Source: Austropuccinia psidii (taxonomy: Eukaryota > Basidiomycota > Pucciniomycetes > Pucciniales > Sphaerophragmiaceae). Taken from it: a stretch of 64,000 bases of DNA. Positions 32,043-44,842 of the stretch are shown here, one piece after another. The notes beneath the pieces were generated by a model. It was not told where the DNA came from, did not search any database, and was given only the letters and a program-made list of their open reading frames with translations. Both the position numbers and the translations under genes were made by a program. Where the stretch lies: positions 27,204,105 through 27,268,104 of the forward strand of contig JALGQZ010000013.1 of assembly GCA_023105745.1 (NCBI GenBank), written 5' to 3'. Positions within the stretch are counted from its first letter, which is position 1; each line of letters begins with the position of its first letter.

Positions 32043-34625
32043 TTAAGTAATCCAAACTGCTTATGGTTAATGTTCTTTTTTCTTGAAAATTTCTGACATG
32101 AAGACACATAGACCTCAATGAATTGATTCATGCCAGCCCAATAGAAATCTCTCTTGATGAGCTTTAGGGTCTTCTCCTGGCCAGGATACCCAGCCAATGG
32201 TGAGTCATGAAGCTTTTTCATAATGTCCAATGGAATTCCAGGATTTATTGGAATGACTACTCTATATTTGAATAATAACAATTTGCCTTGAGGTTCAAGA
32301 GAATAATCTGAGACTGATTCACCTTTTGCTAATTTCTTTAGAATTTCCTTTTATTCTTTGTCTTTCCATAATTCTTTTTGAATTTGTTCAAATACATCTG
32401 AGAAAATCTTAACTTTTATTGAGAATAATCTTGACTCATGAGTTTCATCTTCCTTGAAACCTTGATGAAAATCTTGAGGATTCTTGCTGATGAAGTCCAC
32501 CCCCCTCTCTGGGTACATGTTGTCCCGATGTGACAAGGCATCTGGTAAAGTGGCCAGTCTGCCTGGGCAGTAAGTAATAGCTAAATAAAACTCATAGAGA
32601 AGCTCAGCCGAATGGGCCTGGCAAAAAGTAAGAATTTTGGAAGACATGAAATACTGAAAAGAATAATGGTCTTTCAACACCTCAAAAGAATTTGAAAGAG
32701 AAAGAAGAAAATCTTTCCAGTGCATGAGATCCCAAAATATGCCAAGGATTTCCTTGTCATGGATATCATAGTTAATCTCAGCTGGGAGGAGCTTTCAGCT
32801 ATCAAATGCAATGGGATGCTTTCCTGAGTCATTTGCCTGACTCGATACAAAACCCAAGGAATAATCAGAAGCATCAGTATCTACAATAATGAATAGAGAA
32901 GGATTACAATGGGAAAGGACAGGAGAAGTGGTGAAGGCTTCTTTGAGTATCTGAAACTGACTAAGAGATTCCTAATTGAATATGAAAGGAGAGTCTTTTT
33001 GAGAAGGGAGGTGAGAGAAGTGATTTTTTTAGAGTAATTTTTAATGAAACAATGATAGAAATTGACAGATCCAAGGAAGGATTGAAGGGCTTTGATGTTC
33101 TTGGGCTGAAGGCAATTGAGAATTTTCTGAACTTTTGAAGAATCCATATTTAGGCCATCACTTGAAACAACATAACCCATGTGTTCCACACTTGAGGCAT
33201 GGAATACACACTTTGAGGCTTTAGAAAACAAGCTATTGACACTCAGTCTTTGGAGAACAGAGGCCACATGTTTGACATGTTCCATCCTCAGAGCTAGAAA
33301 AGACCATAATATCATCTAGATAAACTACAACAAAAATATCCAATAAATCTGCAAATATATCCTCTACAACATTTTGCAATGAAACAGGAGCATTTGTAAG
33401 TCGAAAGGGCATAGCTACCATATTTGGTTCTAAAGGAAGTTAAGTGCTCATCCCCCCTTTGATTCTCAGGAGATTATATGAGCCATGAAAATCCATCTTG
33501 GAGAGGGAAGTGGAACACTTAAAGATGGTAAGGAGCTTATTAATTGGAGGAACAGGATACCTGTTCTTCCTAGTGAAAGCATTGAGCTTGTGGTAGTCAA
33601 CTCACAAACAAAGGCCACCATCCTTTTTCTTGAAAAAACCAACAGGTTCTCCTGTTGAAGAGGAGCTTGGCCTGATGAACCTCTTCTCTACATTCTCTGA
33701 AATTTAGGCCTGAAGTGTTTCTGACTCTTGATTTGATAATGAGTAGACAACACCAACTTGAGGTAGAGACCCCTCCAGCTCGATATGATGATCACAGGCG
33801 CAGTGAGGAGGAAGTTTCTCTGCTTTCACCTTGGAGAATACATCCAAGTACTGGTGATAAACAGAAGGAACAACCTTCATCACAGTTTCCATTTCTTCTG
33901 GCTCTTCCTCTTAATCCCACAGCTCCTCCAGGGAGGCATTAAAAGATAAAGGAGAAAGGTCTGTATTCCCTTGAAAGAGATTAAGTGAAGATATAGCAAC
34001 ATCTTCTACAACATCTTTTATCTCTTTTAAGTAATGACTTAGAGGGCATGATGAAAGGGATATAGACAGAAGAAGGAAGTGAAGGTGTCTTAAGTTCACC
34101 AGGCAGACCAACACTGTTGACAGCAGTGGCCAAGTTATAGCTAGTAGAAGAATTAATACCACTAGAATCCTTATGAATAGAATCATAAGTGATCAATCCA
34201 TTTTTCCAATCAATAATGGGATTAAAATGGTAAAGGAAATCATAGCCCAATATTAGGTCTTCTCCCTTGGGTGAATCTATGATAAAAAAAGTCCCATTCA
34301 AAGCTTTTTAATGAAGGCAAGTCAACAACCCACTTGGTATAATTGGTGATGAACAAGACAGGGGATTCATTTGAATCCAGAATTAAAAGACAAATATTCT
34401 CAGGGAGCTATGACATAGTCAATGAGTACTTGAGAACAGAATTATTTGCAATAAAAGAGTTTGTAGCACCAGAATCAATGAGAATACTATAAAAAATATC
34501 AGAGAGAGAAGAAAGAATAAGAAATTTTAAATATTTTTTTTTACACTAGTATTCAGAGTGCACAATTATTCTCTTGAAGGAAATAAGTGAGAACCATTGA
34601 ACACATCATGATTCCCTCTCAGGCT
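32043..34625 (-). pseudogene. G1 pol: protease, RT, RNase H and integrase N-terminus
   Basis: Fragments in order on the minus strand: protease LIDSGATNSFIA near 34470-34495; GEDLILGYDFLYHF near 34240; EKLPPHCACDHHIELEGSLP near 33780; RT box VVYLDDIMVFSSSED at about 33295-33340, intact; VEHMGYVVSSDGLNM near 33150; RNase H pieces 32351-32874; integrase zinc region HDSPLAGYPG near 32200 with the second Cys of CQQC changed (CQKF), and FGLLKPL where G3 interrupts. Many frameshifts and stops. A close relative of G3 pol, clearly older. Confidence 0.8.
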
Positions 34626-36000
34626 TTTCCCTGCTTGCTAGGGAAGCCTCTTGATAGCCTAGGCTTGTTCTGAGTTCTCTTAAAGCATTTTTCAATTGGG
34701 TGATTCCCACCACAATGAGTACACAACCCAGCCTTAATCCTCCTCTCCTTTTCACTACAAATTAACTTATTGTCCTTATTAATGAGAGAAGAATGAGGGC
34801 TTGTCCTTTGAAACTTGAAGTTGCTTTCCCTTCTTATTATTCTTGTGATGAGGCCTCTTTGAAGATGACTCTAAAGGAGGTCTTGAGATATTGAATCCAG
34901 TGACAGGAGGCTTCTTTTCTTGATTACCACCCTTTTCCTTCTGCCTCTCATGGTACCTGGTATCTAATCTCAAGGTGATTTCCATGAGCTCTTGAAGAGT
35001 ATAAAAATTACCAGGGTAAGAATTCAACTAATCCAATAATCTTTATGCCAATCCTCTTCTGTAAAAATTAATATATTCCATTTCTCCCCAATCTCCAATT
35101 CTTGAAATTAAGCTTCTAAAATCAGAAATCTAAAAGATACATGACCACTTTCCTTCATCCTCAAGTTGTCCAACTCTTGTTCAGCTTTCCTGAATTCATT
35201 GGGGTCACCAAACAAAGTGAATAATTGGGTTTCAAACAACTGCCAATTATTGAGGAGATAGGAAGGATCTTCACTGGCAATATTTGAGATGTAGGGTTCA
35301 ATCCATTTTGCAGCTCTACCAGTGAGAAAAGAAGTTGAGTAAAGAGCTTTCTTCCTGTCAGAGAAGAAATTAGCTGGATCATTATGGAATATCAATTGAC
35401 AGGATTGGATAAATACTCTCAGTTTATGGGCCTGAGTACCATCAAAAGAATCAGGTGCCTTCATTCATGGAGTCTTGAATGCAGGTGCTTTGGAATTGTC
35501 CCTGGGGGTAACTGCTTGAGTGAGCTTCCCCATCAATTGAGTCATCTGCTCCATCGTCTTAAGGAGACTTGGTTCAGTCTAAGAGACAAGAGGTGACTAT
35601 AGAGGGATAGATTAGAACTCTGAGGCACCTCTGGAGAGTTTTACAAAGCATCTGCCACTTCAGTTTCCCCATAATCTTCCTCTTCCACAGACTCTTCCCC
35701 CTCTTCATCTCCAACTACCCCTAGTATTGCTCTTGCACCTTCAGAATTTCCAGTATAACCACCCAAAAGGCCAGAGAACGATCTTGATCTTCTTGATTTC
35801 ATTCCCCCTCTTCTGGAGGGTGCTTCTCCTTCAATTGGTGGTCCTCTGTCCAAGTTTGCACTCAGTTGATGAACTGATGGTGTGTGTTCAAGATGAATCC
35901 TTTCTATAGGAGTGAGAACAGCTGTATTTCTTTGAGATCTCATATTTTTGGCTGGAGGTCTATACTGAACTGCAATTATTTCAGGATAATAAGTGTAATA
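34620..36000 (-). pseudogene. G1 gag
   Basis: Homologue of G3 gag. N-terminus EIIAVQYRPPAKNMRSQ (the expected initiator Met reads Ile), AVLTP, SRRSRSFSGLLGG, stop near 35641; capsid part MKAPDSFDGTQAHK, GRAAKWIEPYISNI, LFGDPNEFRKAE (35108-35464); RLDTRYHERQKEK (about 34940); knuckle CTHCGGNHPIEKC near 34700-34735; end FPSKQGKA-stop at 34617. Several stops and frameshifts. Confidence 0.8.
34625..34631 (-). promoter_or_regulatory. Candidate -1 frameshift heptamer at G1 gag/pol
   Basis: CAG GGA AAA GCC TGA on the minus strand: gag ends two codons after G GGA AAA, while a -1 slip reads on as AGC CTG AGA GGG AAT CAT (SLRGNHDVFNG), aligned with the start of G3 pol. Same heptamer and position as in G3. 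Confidence 0.65.
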
Positions 36001-36673
36001 AAATTTATGATAATTTAAAATAGAATAAAAGCTTGAAAAAATCAATAACAATAAAATTCTTGATTAAGTTTAGGAATCAATCAGAATTCTTGAGGTTAAA
36101 TCAAATTAAATCAATTGATTCAATGTCAAAAATCAATTAAAAGCAAATATCAATAAAATCTTGAAGAATTCAATAATCAATAAATCAATCAATTTCTTCA
36201 ATGCAAAATCAAGATCTTGAGGAATCAATCAGTCAATCAATATCTTCAGGAAAAAGCTCAATATCTTGATGAGTCAAAATCAATCAATAATCAAAATCAA
36301 TTATTGAGGATCAATCAGTTATCTTGAGGAACTTGAAGCCATTCAATTAGTCCAATCCAAACAGAATTCTGAATTTCTGAATCAATAACCAAAATGAATC
36401 CCAATCAATCAAACAATAAATAGAAGATCCTGATAAGACCTGAATATACAAACAAAAGAAAGTTTTGATTTGATACAGAATTGATAATGAAAGGGAGATT
36501 GTCAGAAATGATTAAGAAATGAGACAAATTGATTTTCATTTGAATAAAGTGAATGAGATTAAAATTGATGAGAGAAAAATTATAAAATTATAAAACAATC
36601 ATAATTTATTAATTGGGGAAACAAATATAAATGAATGAAAAGAAAGACAAAATTTTGAGTTAATTAATTTAAT
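36001..36673 (-). other. G1 5' leader with candidate self-primer site
   Basis: Rich in AATCAAT repeats like the G3 leader. Plus-strand AGTTAATTAATT at 36658-36669, four bases from the LTR, is the exact complement-equivalent of a 12-nt LTR word at 19204-19215. Confidence 0.6.
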
Positions 36674-37242
36674 GTCACAGGGGCTCTTCCAAGTGAAAAG
36701 GGCCTGGCATTCAATAAACTGGGACTCAATTATGGAGAGCTCCAAGATAAAATAAGACAGAGTATACTTAAGAGTTTAATAAGAGTAGAATTGCTAATAA
36801 AAAAAATATAATAAAAAGCAACAACAAAAATAAGAGTAAAAAATAAAAGATCCAACCACAAACAAGTCTAAGTCCACTGTTTCAACCTGTCAGAAGGAAG
36901 GAGAAGGGTTGATAAGGATATGGCCACCACAACTTATAATGTACAGGCAAAGAAGAAATGCAAAGACTAACTCAATACCAATAAATATAATACCCAAAAA
37001 TAAGAGTAATAATATTCATAAAATAATAAATCAACTTAATGAATTAACTGGGGAAAAGTCCCCAGGGGGGAGAATGGGGGGCTTGTATATGTGAGAATCA
37101 CCAGCCCTGATCCAGACAGAGAATGTTCATGAGAGGAATTGATGATTGAATTGAGTTTGAAAAATACAGGGCCTGTATGGCTGTACAGGATCTGTACAAG
37201 CGGTGTGGTGGTATTGAGTGCTTATACAGTTTAAGACTTGTG
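36674..37242 (-). repeat. 5' LTR of G1, part 1 (broken by C1)
   Basis: Begins TGTCACAGGGGCTCTTCC and aligns with 18839 onward up to GACTTGTG, where the Copia element C1 enters. The last five bases TTGTG (37238-37242) are the duplicated target. Confidence 0.88.
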
Positions 37243-37441
37243 TGTTCAACTGGACATCTCAATTTCTCAAGGTTTTTGCAACAATATAATTTTTAGTTTT
37301 CACACTCATTGTGTTTTTATTACAATTAGTTTTTGGGTCTTTATATTTTAGGTATAACCCTCTCACTGTCTGTCAGCTTGTGGTTTCTAGAACTTCCAAA
37401 ATCTTCTATTTAGTTTGATATTGTCCTTATTTATTCTTACA
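37243..37441 (-). repeat. 3' LTR of C1
   Basis: TGTTCAACTGG ... ATTCTTACA, 199 bp. Complement of 37442-37455 (TTGAGGGGGAG) is the polypurine tract. The pol stop codon lies inside this LTR (37427). Confidence 0.88.
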
Positions 37442-40400
37442 CTCCCCCTCAATATTTGCCCCAAGAAACAATTTTGTCACTGATTCACGCTGCTTCATTG
37501 GTCCCAATCTCTTTGTACAGATGTCCACCAATTGGGTTTTTGTTGAGGTCCATCTCAGAGTAATGTTATATTTTTGAATTAAATCATTTACCATATAAAA
37601 ATTTGGCTCTAAGCTCTTGATTCTTGTTTTTGATCCTTTCATCACCATTATAGCCGCCTTATTGTCACAGTGCATACTGATTTGGATGTCCTTTGCACAT
37701 ATTTGAACTAGTTGTATAGTAAAAGCTAACATTTTTACTGCCATTCCTAATTCTATTAGCTCTGGCACACAAGTCAAATTTGCCACCAACTTTTTTTGTT
37801 GTGATCCCCAGGCTATTGTGCAACCAAACAACTGTAAAATAAATCCACTAGTTGATTGCTGAAACTCACCTCCCCAGTCTGAATCACTCCACAATTCAAG
37901 TGTCTCACTGGTTTTACTTGGTTGAAATATCAATTTGTTTTGCACCATATGCTTCAGATAGCCCAACAGATGCCTCAGTGCATCCCAGTGCCTTGCTATG
38001 GAGATCCCAGCCACCTTGCCAAATATCTCACCACAAAACTCAGGTCTGGTCTAGTCCCTAAAGCTAAATAATTCAATGACCCAATAATTGATTTATACCA
38101 TTTTTTCTCAACTGGTTCTTTGCTACTTGTAACTAATTTCTCTTTGGGTAGGACTGATGATGTTTGTATCAAGGGTTACTTGCACTTCTGCTCAAAATGA
38201 TCAATGATTTGTTTTGCAAAATCCACTTGGGATAATGCTAAGTTTGTTTTGGTTTGTTCTATATTGATTCCCACAATTCTAGTAATTGTATCTTCCCATT
38301 TCACCTTCAAGAAATTCATCAGTTTTTATTTCAAATAATTAATAGCATCTTGACTATTAGAGAAAATGACCCCATCATCAACATGCATCCAGATGTATAT
38401 TATTGTTTTACCCTTGGTGCATCAATAAATCAATTGGTCCAATTCCTCAGCTGTAAACTTCAATTGTAAAATGACCAACCAAAATTGTAACCACTAACAT
38501 CTTCCTGCCTGTTTCAATCCATACATGGCATTGCTCAGTCGCATTACTTTCCCAGCCTATTCCAGTCAAAATACACTTTACATGTCAACGTAAATTTTCT
38601 CATGAAACTTCCAGTGCAAATAAGCTACTGAAATATCAAATCCACTAATACTCAAATGAAATTTGACAGCCATCGGAAAGAGTAAATGGAGGGAAGTAAA
38701 GGATGTGGTTGGAGCATATGTATGCTCACAATCAATCCTGTATTGTTGGCAGAACCCCCATGCAACTAATTGTGCCTTAAAAACAGTTGAATTTGGTACA
38801 GTCTTTTCTTTAATATCAAATGAAAATCTTGTTTCAATGACCTTCATTCCTTTTCTTTTTTCAGCAAGTGTCCAAAATCCTATTAGATGGAATGATTCCA
38901 ATTCTCTTTCTGTAGCTTCCCGCCGAAAATGCCATTGCGCACCATTTCTTGCTTCATTAGTATTTGCTGGAATATCCAGGTCGTGCGGACTTTCCAAGCT
39001 GTCAAGCTGATTGTCCTGAAGATTACAGATTTCATCCGTTTGTTCTTTTCCAAGCTGAAAAGTAATGCTGTTTAACAAGCTTGGTATACTCATATTCTCA
39101 TTTTTTCCTTCATGTTTGAAGTCAAAATCCAAAAACTTAACAAAATTAGAGTTAATTATTTGCCAATTATTATTATCCCAGAACAAAAATCCGCAACTAT
39201 CATCCTTGAAACCTATCAGCTGACATATCCTCCCCCTTTCATCCAATTTTCCATGCTTTTCTGATGGAATATGAACAACTGCCCTTGCCCCAAAAGGGAA
39301 AATTCTAAGAGGCTGTGGCTTGCAATCACACCATAATTCCAACAGAGTCTTGTCTCCAGTGCAAGAATTAGGAATCCTGTTATGGATGTATGCAGCACAC
39401 TAATGAGCATAAGACCAAAAAGAAATTGGTAATCCAGAAGCTCTAAGCATTGTCCTTGAAGAATCCCCTAATGTCAGATTCAGCCGTTCAGCTTCCCCAT
39501 TTTGTTCAGGTGTATATGGACTTTTAAATAGCTGCTTAGTACAGAGATTTGTCAGGCTGATTCTGAAATTCTGTCCATAAGATTCCTTCACAATATCACT
39601 TTGTAAAAACTTCACTGAATTTTCAAAAACAGACTTTATTAGCTGAAGAGTATAAGTGATAATCTTTGGCACTTTATCCCTTGTTTTTATTGGAAAACAA
39701 AAAACAAAGGTTGACACATGATTTTGCAGTGTTAAAATATACTTAGTCTGATGTATATCAGGAGTTGGTAAGGGACCCATCACATCTGATACCATTAGAT
39801 CCCCAGGAGATGTACATGGCACTTCATCACTTGCCTGTAATTGTCTTCTGGTAGTTTTGGTAATGCTACAGTATTCACAAAAGAATGCAGCCAGGATTTC
39901 TGATAAAAACTTGGCACATATAATTTCAAGAATTGTTTTACTATCTTATCAGATACAGGACCCAAACAGCAATTTAATTCATAGGATAACTTTGGATTCA
40001 ACACTCTCAACCCAGGCTGGATGGTCACAGGTGGTTTTGGAGATAAAAACCAGCCTTGATTAGCAAAATTAGCAGTACAATATATATCACCATTAGGATT
40101 AGTGATATTCATATCCCTTCCCACAAATTGAGCCTCATATCCTTCATCAAGAAGTTTACCAAGAAATAGCAAGGTCCCTTCTACATCCTTGAAATAAAGT
40201 ACATTATTAACTACCAAGTTGCAGTAAGGCAAATGAATTGTCACCCTATGTGTTGCATGAATTTGAAAGGACAGACAAGAAAGATTCAAGGGTAGTACAG
40301 GATCTAAGGGTTGCTTATTAACAAAGAGATCAAGAATCCCACTCACATGTACCTGTGAACAAGTGTAAACCATGCTTGCAGTCCTGTCACCAGTTACTGC

Positions 40401-40625
40401 ATGTATTGCTGGCTCAATTGCTTCCATTGGCAGTGGTGCTTTTTCTAGTTCTAAAATATCCCTAATTATGGGACAGGTGGACACCCAATGTCCAATATGA
40501 TGAAGCCCTTGTGACTTAAAATAGTGGCACTCCATCCCATTCTGCTTCTGTAGCCATTTGGATGGTTGCCAATTACCCAGTTTGATGTTCAAATGTGCTT
40601 GCTTAATTTCTTTTTTGTTTGGCAT
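37427..40625 (-). pseudogene. C1 Copia pol: knuckle, integrase, RT, RNase H
   Basis: From 40625: MPNKKEIKQAHLNI and a worn zinc knuckle (CHYFKSQGLHHIGHW...CP); a GAG-pre-integrase part with CTANFANQGWFLS; integrase 39822-39400 with VSDVMGPLP (Asp), FLQSDIVKES (Asp) and TPEQNGEAERLN (Glu), then a stop after SYAH; RT 39342-38578 (FDISVAYLHWKFHEKIYVDM); the RT box reads HVDD near 38375 in a broken stretch; RNase H 38014-37427 with LWSDSDWGG, CDNKAAI and TQLVDICTKRLGP. Several stops and frameshifts. Its 5' end abuts the G2 insertion (CTTGT, 40640-40644). Confidence 0.8.
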
Positions 40626-40644
40626 TCACAAAGCACATACTTGT

Positions 40645-42078
40645 TGTCAGGATGAGTCTATGTTGAAGAAGTAATAAGGCTATTTACAACTGAAAGTATG
40701 ACTGTGACACGGTAAAAAATGGTTTTTAAAAGATAATAAAGTTGATAATAGATGATTAAATTAAGATTTTAAGGGCTTTACTATAGAGATATAGTGGTGG
40801 TGAGCGCTGCTGAAAGCCCTGGGTGCAGCTTTATCTGTTGGGTTACAATAATAAAATACTACAATAATTAAATTTATAATTATACCTGATTATTAGCCAA
40901 GAGTAAAACTGTTTTTGACAGTTTACTACGTAGGTTATTCAAGAGCAGGATGAGGAGATGATTTTGGCTGTGAAAAGCCCTCCTTTTATCCTGAAATTGG
41001 GGTGGAAAGGCTGCTAGACCTTTACACGTAGAGGAAGTGAAGATTTTTCACTTTCCAGGACAGGCTTGTGGTTTGCAAACAGCCTGTATACCCTGTATTG
41101 GGCTCAGATGTGGTTTTGAAACCACATCTGGGCGGTTTTCACCAATACAGAGTGAAAATTTTCATCTGGGGACCTCACAGCCTGATTCTGACGTGTATGA
41201 CGCGTAGAATGCTGTACAGAAACTGTATGGGACCCCAGTATTGGCTGACATATGAGGTATTGAAGTAAAAAAATTCTTCTTTGTCTATTTGACACCTCAT
41301 ATTCATGATTATGGGATATTATCCCATGGTAAGGCTGTATATGACAGCAGGTGGGATTTTGACCTTAAACCAGCCATACCTCTGTCAGTTTTTGAGATAT
41401 CAACCTCAAAATGGGTTCATTGGATAGCCCTGTATGAGCTCTACACAAGGGTACCCAATTTGGTATGGTTATCATGAAATATGGCAAAGCTATCCCATGC
41501 ACAAGGTTTTTTGTACATAGGCGTGGTTTGGGCAAAAAGCTGTATTGAGCTTGTTTGCCTTATAACTTCTGTTATGGTTGAGATATAAAGAAGTAGATGG
41601 CACCATTAGGTACCCCTGATTGTGCTCTTTCCAAAGATACCCCCCTTCAGGTATCCCACACTAAAACTGTGGAAGTTAGATGAGAGGTGAATGTTTTGTT
41701 CACCCTTATTTGGCCTGAAATTGACCATAACTCCAGTAATATTGGTGCTAGCTCATTTTGGCTGGTACCAATGGATAGCCCTGGCTTAGAGCTTCATTTT
41801 GAATACCCATTTGATGGGGTTAAGCCTCTCCTTTTAGATGAGAGGTGAAAATTAAGTTTTATGCTCAGCAATAACTTTGAGCAGGAATAACTTTGTTATT
41901 TCTTGTCCTATGGTGATGGGACTTATATTTTCAGAAAGAGGTGAGTTTCCTCTATCTTTTGATACTTTTTGAGCTAATTTGGCTCAGCTCCATGTTTTGG
42001 TGGTATCTTGGCTATACCATTGGTTTATGGTATTTTGGCTGTCATGCTTGTGCTCTGGTTTTGAGTCACAGGCTGACA
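40645..42078 (-). repeat. 3' LTR of G2
   Basis: Plus strand TGTCAGGATGAGTC ... CACAGGCTGACA, 1434 bp. Next to it the complement of 42079-42098 (TTTTTTAGAGGGAGGGTA) is the polypurine tract. Short frames inside it recur in the other LTR and are not genes. Confidence 0.9.
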
Positions 42079-42102
42079 TACCCTCCCTCTAAAAAAGGCT
42101 CA

Positions 42103-43716
42103 TTATTGATGAGACTGTTCAGTCCTCCTAGAGGCTCTGAATCTCCTTAAATGAAGGTTCCCATCTGGTATGGCATCTTCTGCCAACCATTTGTCTTTAT
42201 CTGCTGTCTGGTTCTTGAATCTGACTAGGTATTTTCTCTGATCCTTCCCATTGAGTCTGATATTCCTGGCCCTGATGATCTTACTCACAGGTCCAGGGGA
42301 GTCCTCCACTTCCACTATCTCTTGTGGTGTGGTATTATTTCTCCTGGAGGGGAATTTATCCTCCTCTGTCTGGAAGTATGGTTTGGCCAAACTCACTGGA
42401 AAGACTGGGTGTTTCCTGGAAAACTCCTCAGTGAGCTTGACCTCTACTGCATTCTTCCCTATCAACTTAATGATAGTGAAGGGCCCTACAAATGAGTCTC
42501 TCATTTTCTTGGGTCCCTTGAGATTGTTAAAGTTCAGTGTAGACACTAACACCTGGTCCCCTTCCTTAAAGTCAGGTTCCATATGTGATCTGTCCCACAT
42601 CTGCTTGTTATACTCTTTGGCCTCAGCTATGCATTTGGCAGCAGTGTCACAGGCTTTCTTCCACATATCATGGAAGTCTTTGGCTGTGGGGTGGATGGTT
42701 AGAAGATTTTTCTTCAAGTGATCCACAGGTAACAGGGGATTCCACCCTTTCTCCACCAGTGCAGGTGTTTTACCTGTGGTGGAGTGCTGGCTTGTATTAT
42801 AAGCCAGTTGGACTGCTGGTAAGAGGGTAACCCAATCATGGGTGTATCCCTCATGGTCCTTGTATTCCATGCCATAGGCACAAAATCTTCTGAGGATGTC
42901 CTCCATTGTTTGGATCATCCTTTCAGCTAGGCCATCTGTTTGTGGATGGTAAGCTGTGGAAAAAGCAAGTTTGGTGCCAAGCATGTCATATAAGTTAGTC
43001 CAGAATTCAGATGTGAATTTTGGGTCCCTATCACTAATGATGATCTTAGGGACTCCACAGGTGGATATGATGTTATTCCAAAACAACAGAGCAGTATCCA
43101 TGGCTGTGTCTTCTTTATGGCATGGTAGAAACCTCATGCTCTTGCTGAACCTATCAACTATGATCAAACAGGCATTGTAGTTTTCTTTGCCTCCTGGGAC
43201 AACTCCTGTAACCCAGTCCATGTTGATGGTTTCCCATGGGTGCTTGGGTTCTTCTATGTGTTGAAGTAACCCATACTTCTTCCCATTTTTCCTATTTGCC
43301 TTTTGGCATCTTTCACAAGTGTTGATGTATTCACTCAACTCTTGTTCCCACTTGGGCCACCAAGCTGTGCTTGCTACCCTCTCTCTGGTCCTGTCTTCAC
43401 TCATGTGTCCCATGTAGGGGCATTCATGGAATTCTTGTAGGATCAATGAGATGTAGTCTCTGTCTACCACTGTGAGTGCACTTGTGTGCTTTTCTCTGTG
43501 GTAGAGCAGGCCATCTATAAGAAAAAACTTATTGTCCTTATAGGCCCTCAACCAGGGTTCTTCCAGCTGGGTTTCCAGTTCTGGGCTCCTGTACTTTTGT
43601 TGAAGGAGTTGGAGTAGTATGCTACATCGTTTGTGTTTGGCATAATACTTCTGTACTGTACTGAAGAATTTATTGTGCAGTTCTGAGGAGCTTATTCCCA
43701 GTATGGGAGTTTCTTT
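42103..43716 (-). pseudogene. G2 integrase with C-terminal chromodomain-like region
   Basis: Integrates the element cDNA. After the TGA at 43717-43719 the frame is open to 42103 (the track from TTG at 43551 gives 482 aa). Zinc region H42, H49, C79, C82 ([12 protein letters not shown]); catalytic D112 (NMDWVTG), D174 (ISDRDPKF), E210 (TDGLAERM), with 35 residues between the last two. SH3-like part [17 protein letters not shown], then a chromodomain-like tail ([30 protein letters not shown]). All catalytic residues are present; only the upstream TGA separates it from RT/RNase H. Confidence 0.85.
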
Positions 43717-44832
43717 TCATTCTGAATCAGTGTTTCCACTGTCAAGGGTACCATTCCCTGGTGCCCATTGAGAAAATCTGAAGTTCCTCCTCCTATCTAT
43801 TTCCATGAAATGGATAGGGATTTTGGCTGCAACTTCTGGGTCATAAGCTGGATTGCTCTTGACATTGTCCAGTGGCCATCTGCTGAGGCCATCTGCATTG
43901 GTATGGCTTTTACCTTCCTTGTATATGATGGTCATGTTCCCTCTATACTCCTGGATAGCTATTTGCCATCTCAGCATATGTCTATTAGTAGTCTTCATGT
44001 TTAGTAAAGACTTCAAGGCTGTGCAGTCTGTGTAGACTTCAAAGACTGCACCCTCCAAATAATAATGGAGTTTTTCTAGAGCCCAGACTAGACATAGACA
44101 TTCAGTCTGGGTGGCCCCATACCTGGCTTCTGAATCTTTCAGTTGCCTAGAGATGTAACATATTACACCCTCTCTTGGTTCACCATCCACAATTTGTCTT
44201 TGGCGGAGGGCTTCTCCTAAGCCTTGGCTGCATGCTGCATCTATATATAACTTGAATGGTAGTTCAAAGTCAGGTAAGATGAGCACTGGTGCATTGGTGA
44301 GTTCATATTTGATTCTCTCATATGCATCCCTCCTTTCCTTGTTTATTTCAAAAACTACATCCTTTGAACATAACTTGTATAAACTACTAGTTATGTGGGC
44401 AAATGTTTTGATGTGGTTTCTATAGTAGCTAGCAAACCCAAGGAAAGATTGCATTTCTTTGATGTTCTTTGGTACTGGCTTTTGCAGTACTGCTGCTACT
44501 TTGTTCTGGTCAATTTCCAGACTAAGACCTGAGACTTTATGTCCTAGAGCTAGTAGCTCTTGTTGGCCAAAATTACACTTTTTGAGTGAAATTTTCAGAT
44601 TGATGGGTATACATTTACTTAGAACTCTGTCTATGTATTGTACATGGTCTTCCCATGTCTCTGAGTATATAATGATATCATCAATATATACTACCATCCA
44701 GCCTTCCATTATTTCTTCTTGAAATATGGTGTCCATCATCCTTTGGAAGTGGGCTGGTGCATTCTTAATGCCAAATGGCATTCTGGTGTACTCATATATG
44801 CCCATATGGCATATTATTCTGAGTAATTTCAT
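43717..44832 (-). pseudogene. G2 reverse transcriptase (catalytic part) and RNase H
   Basis: 371 codons: [18 protein letters not shown], the RT box YIDD at 49-52 ([13 protein letters not shown]), [25 protein letters not shown], RNase H from about 190 ([53 protein letters not shown]). It continues the frame lost upstream at 44852-44856 and ends at a TGA (43717-43719) in NTDSE where the frame otherwise stays open into integrase. No active-site residue is lost. Confidence 0.85.
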
Positions 44833-44842
44833 GGAGTTTGGT

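Noticed and set aside
41068..41268. 66-codon frame repeated at 49293-49493
   Set aside because: It lies inside the two G2 LTRs and is duplicated because the LTR is duplicated; no family features.
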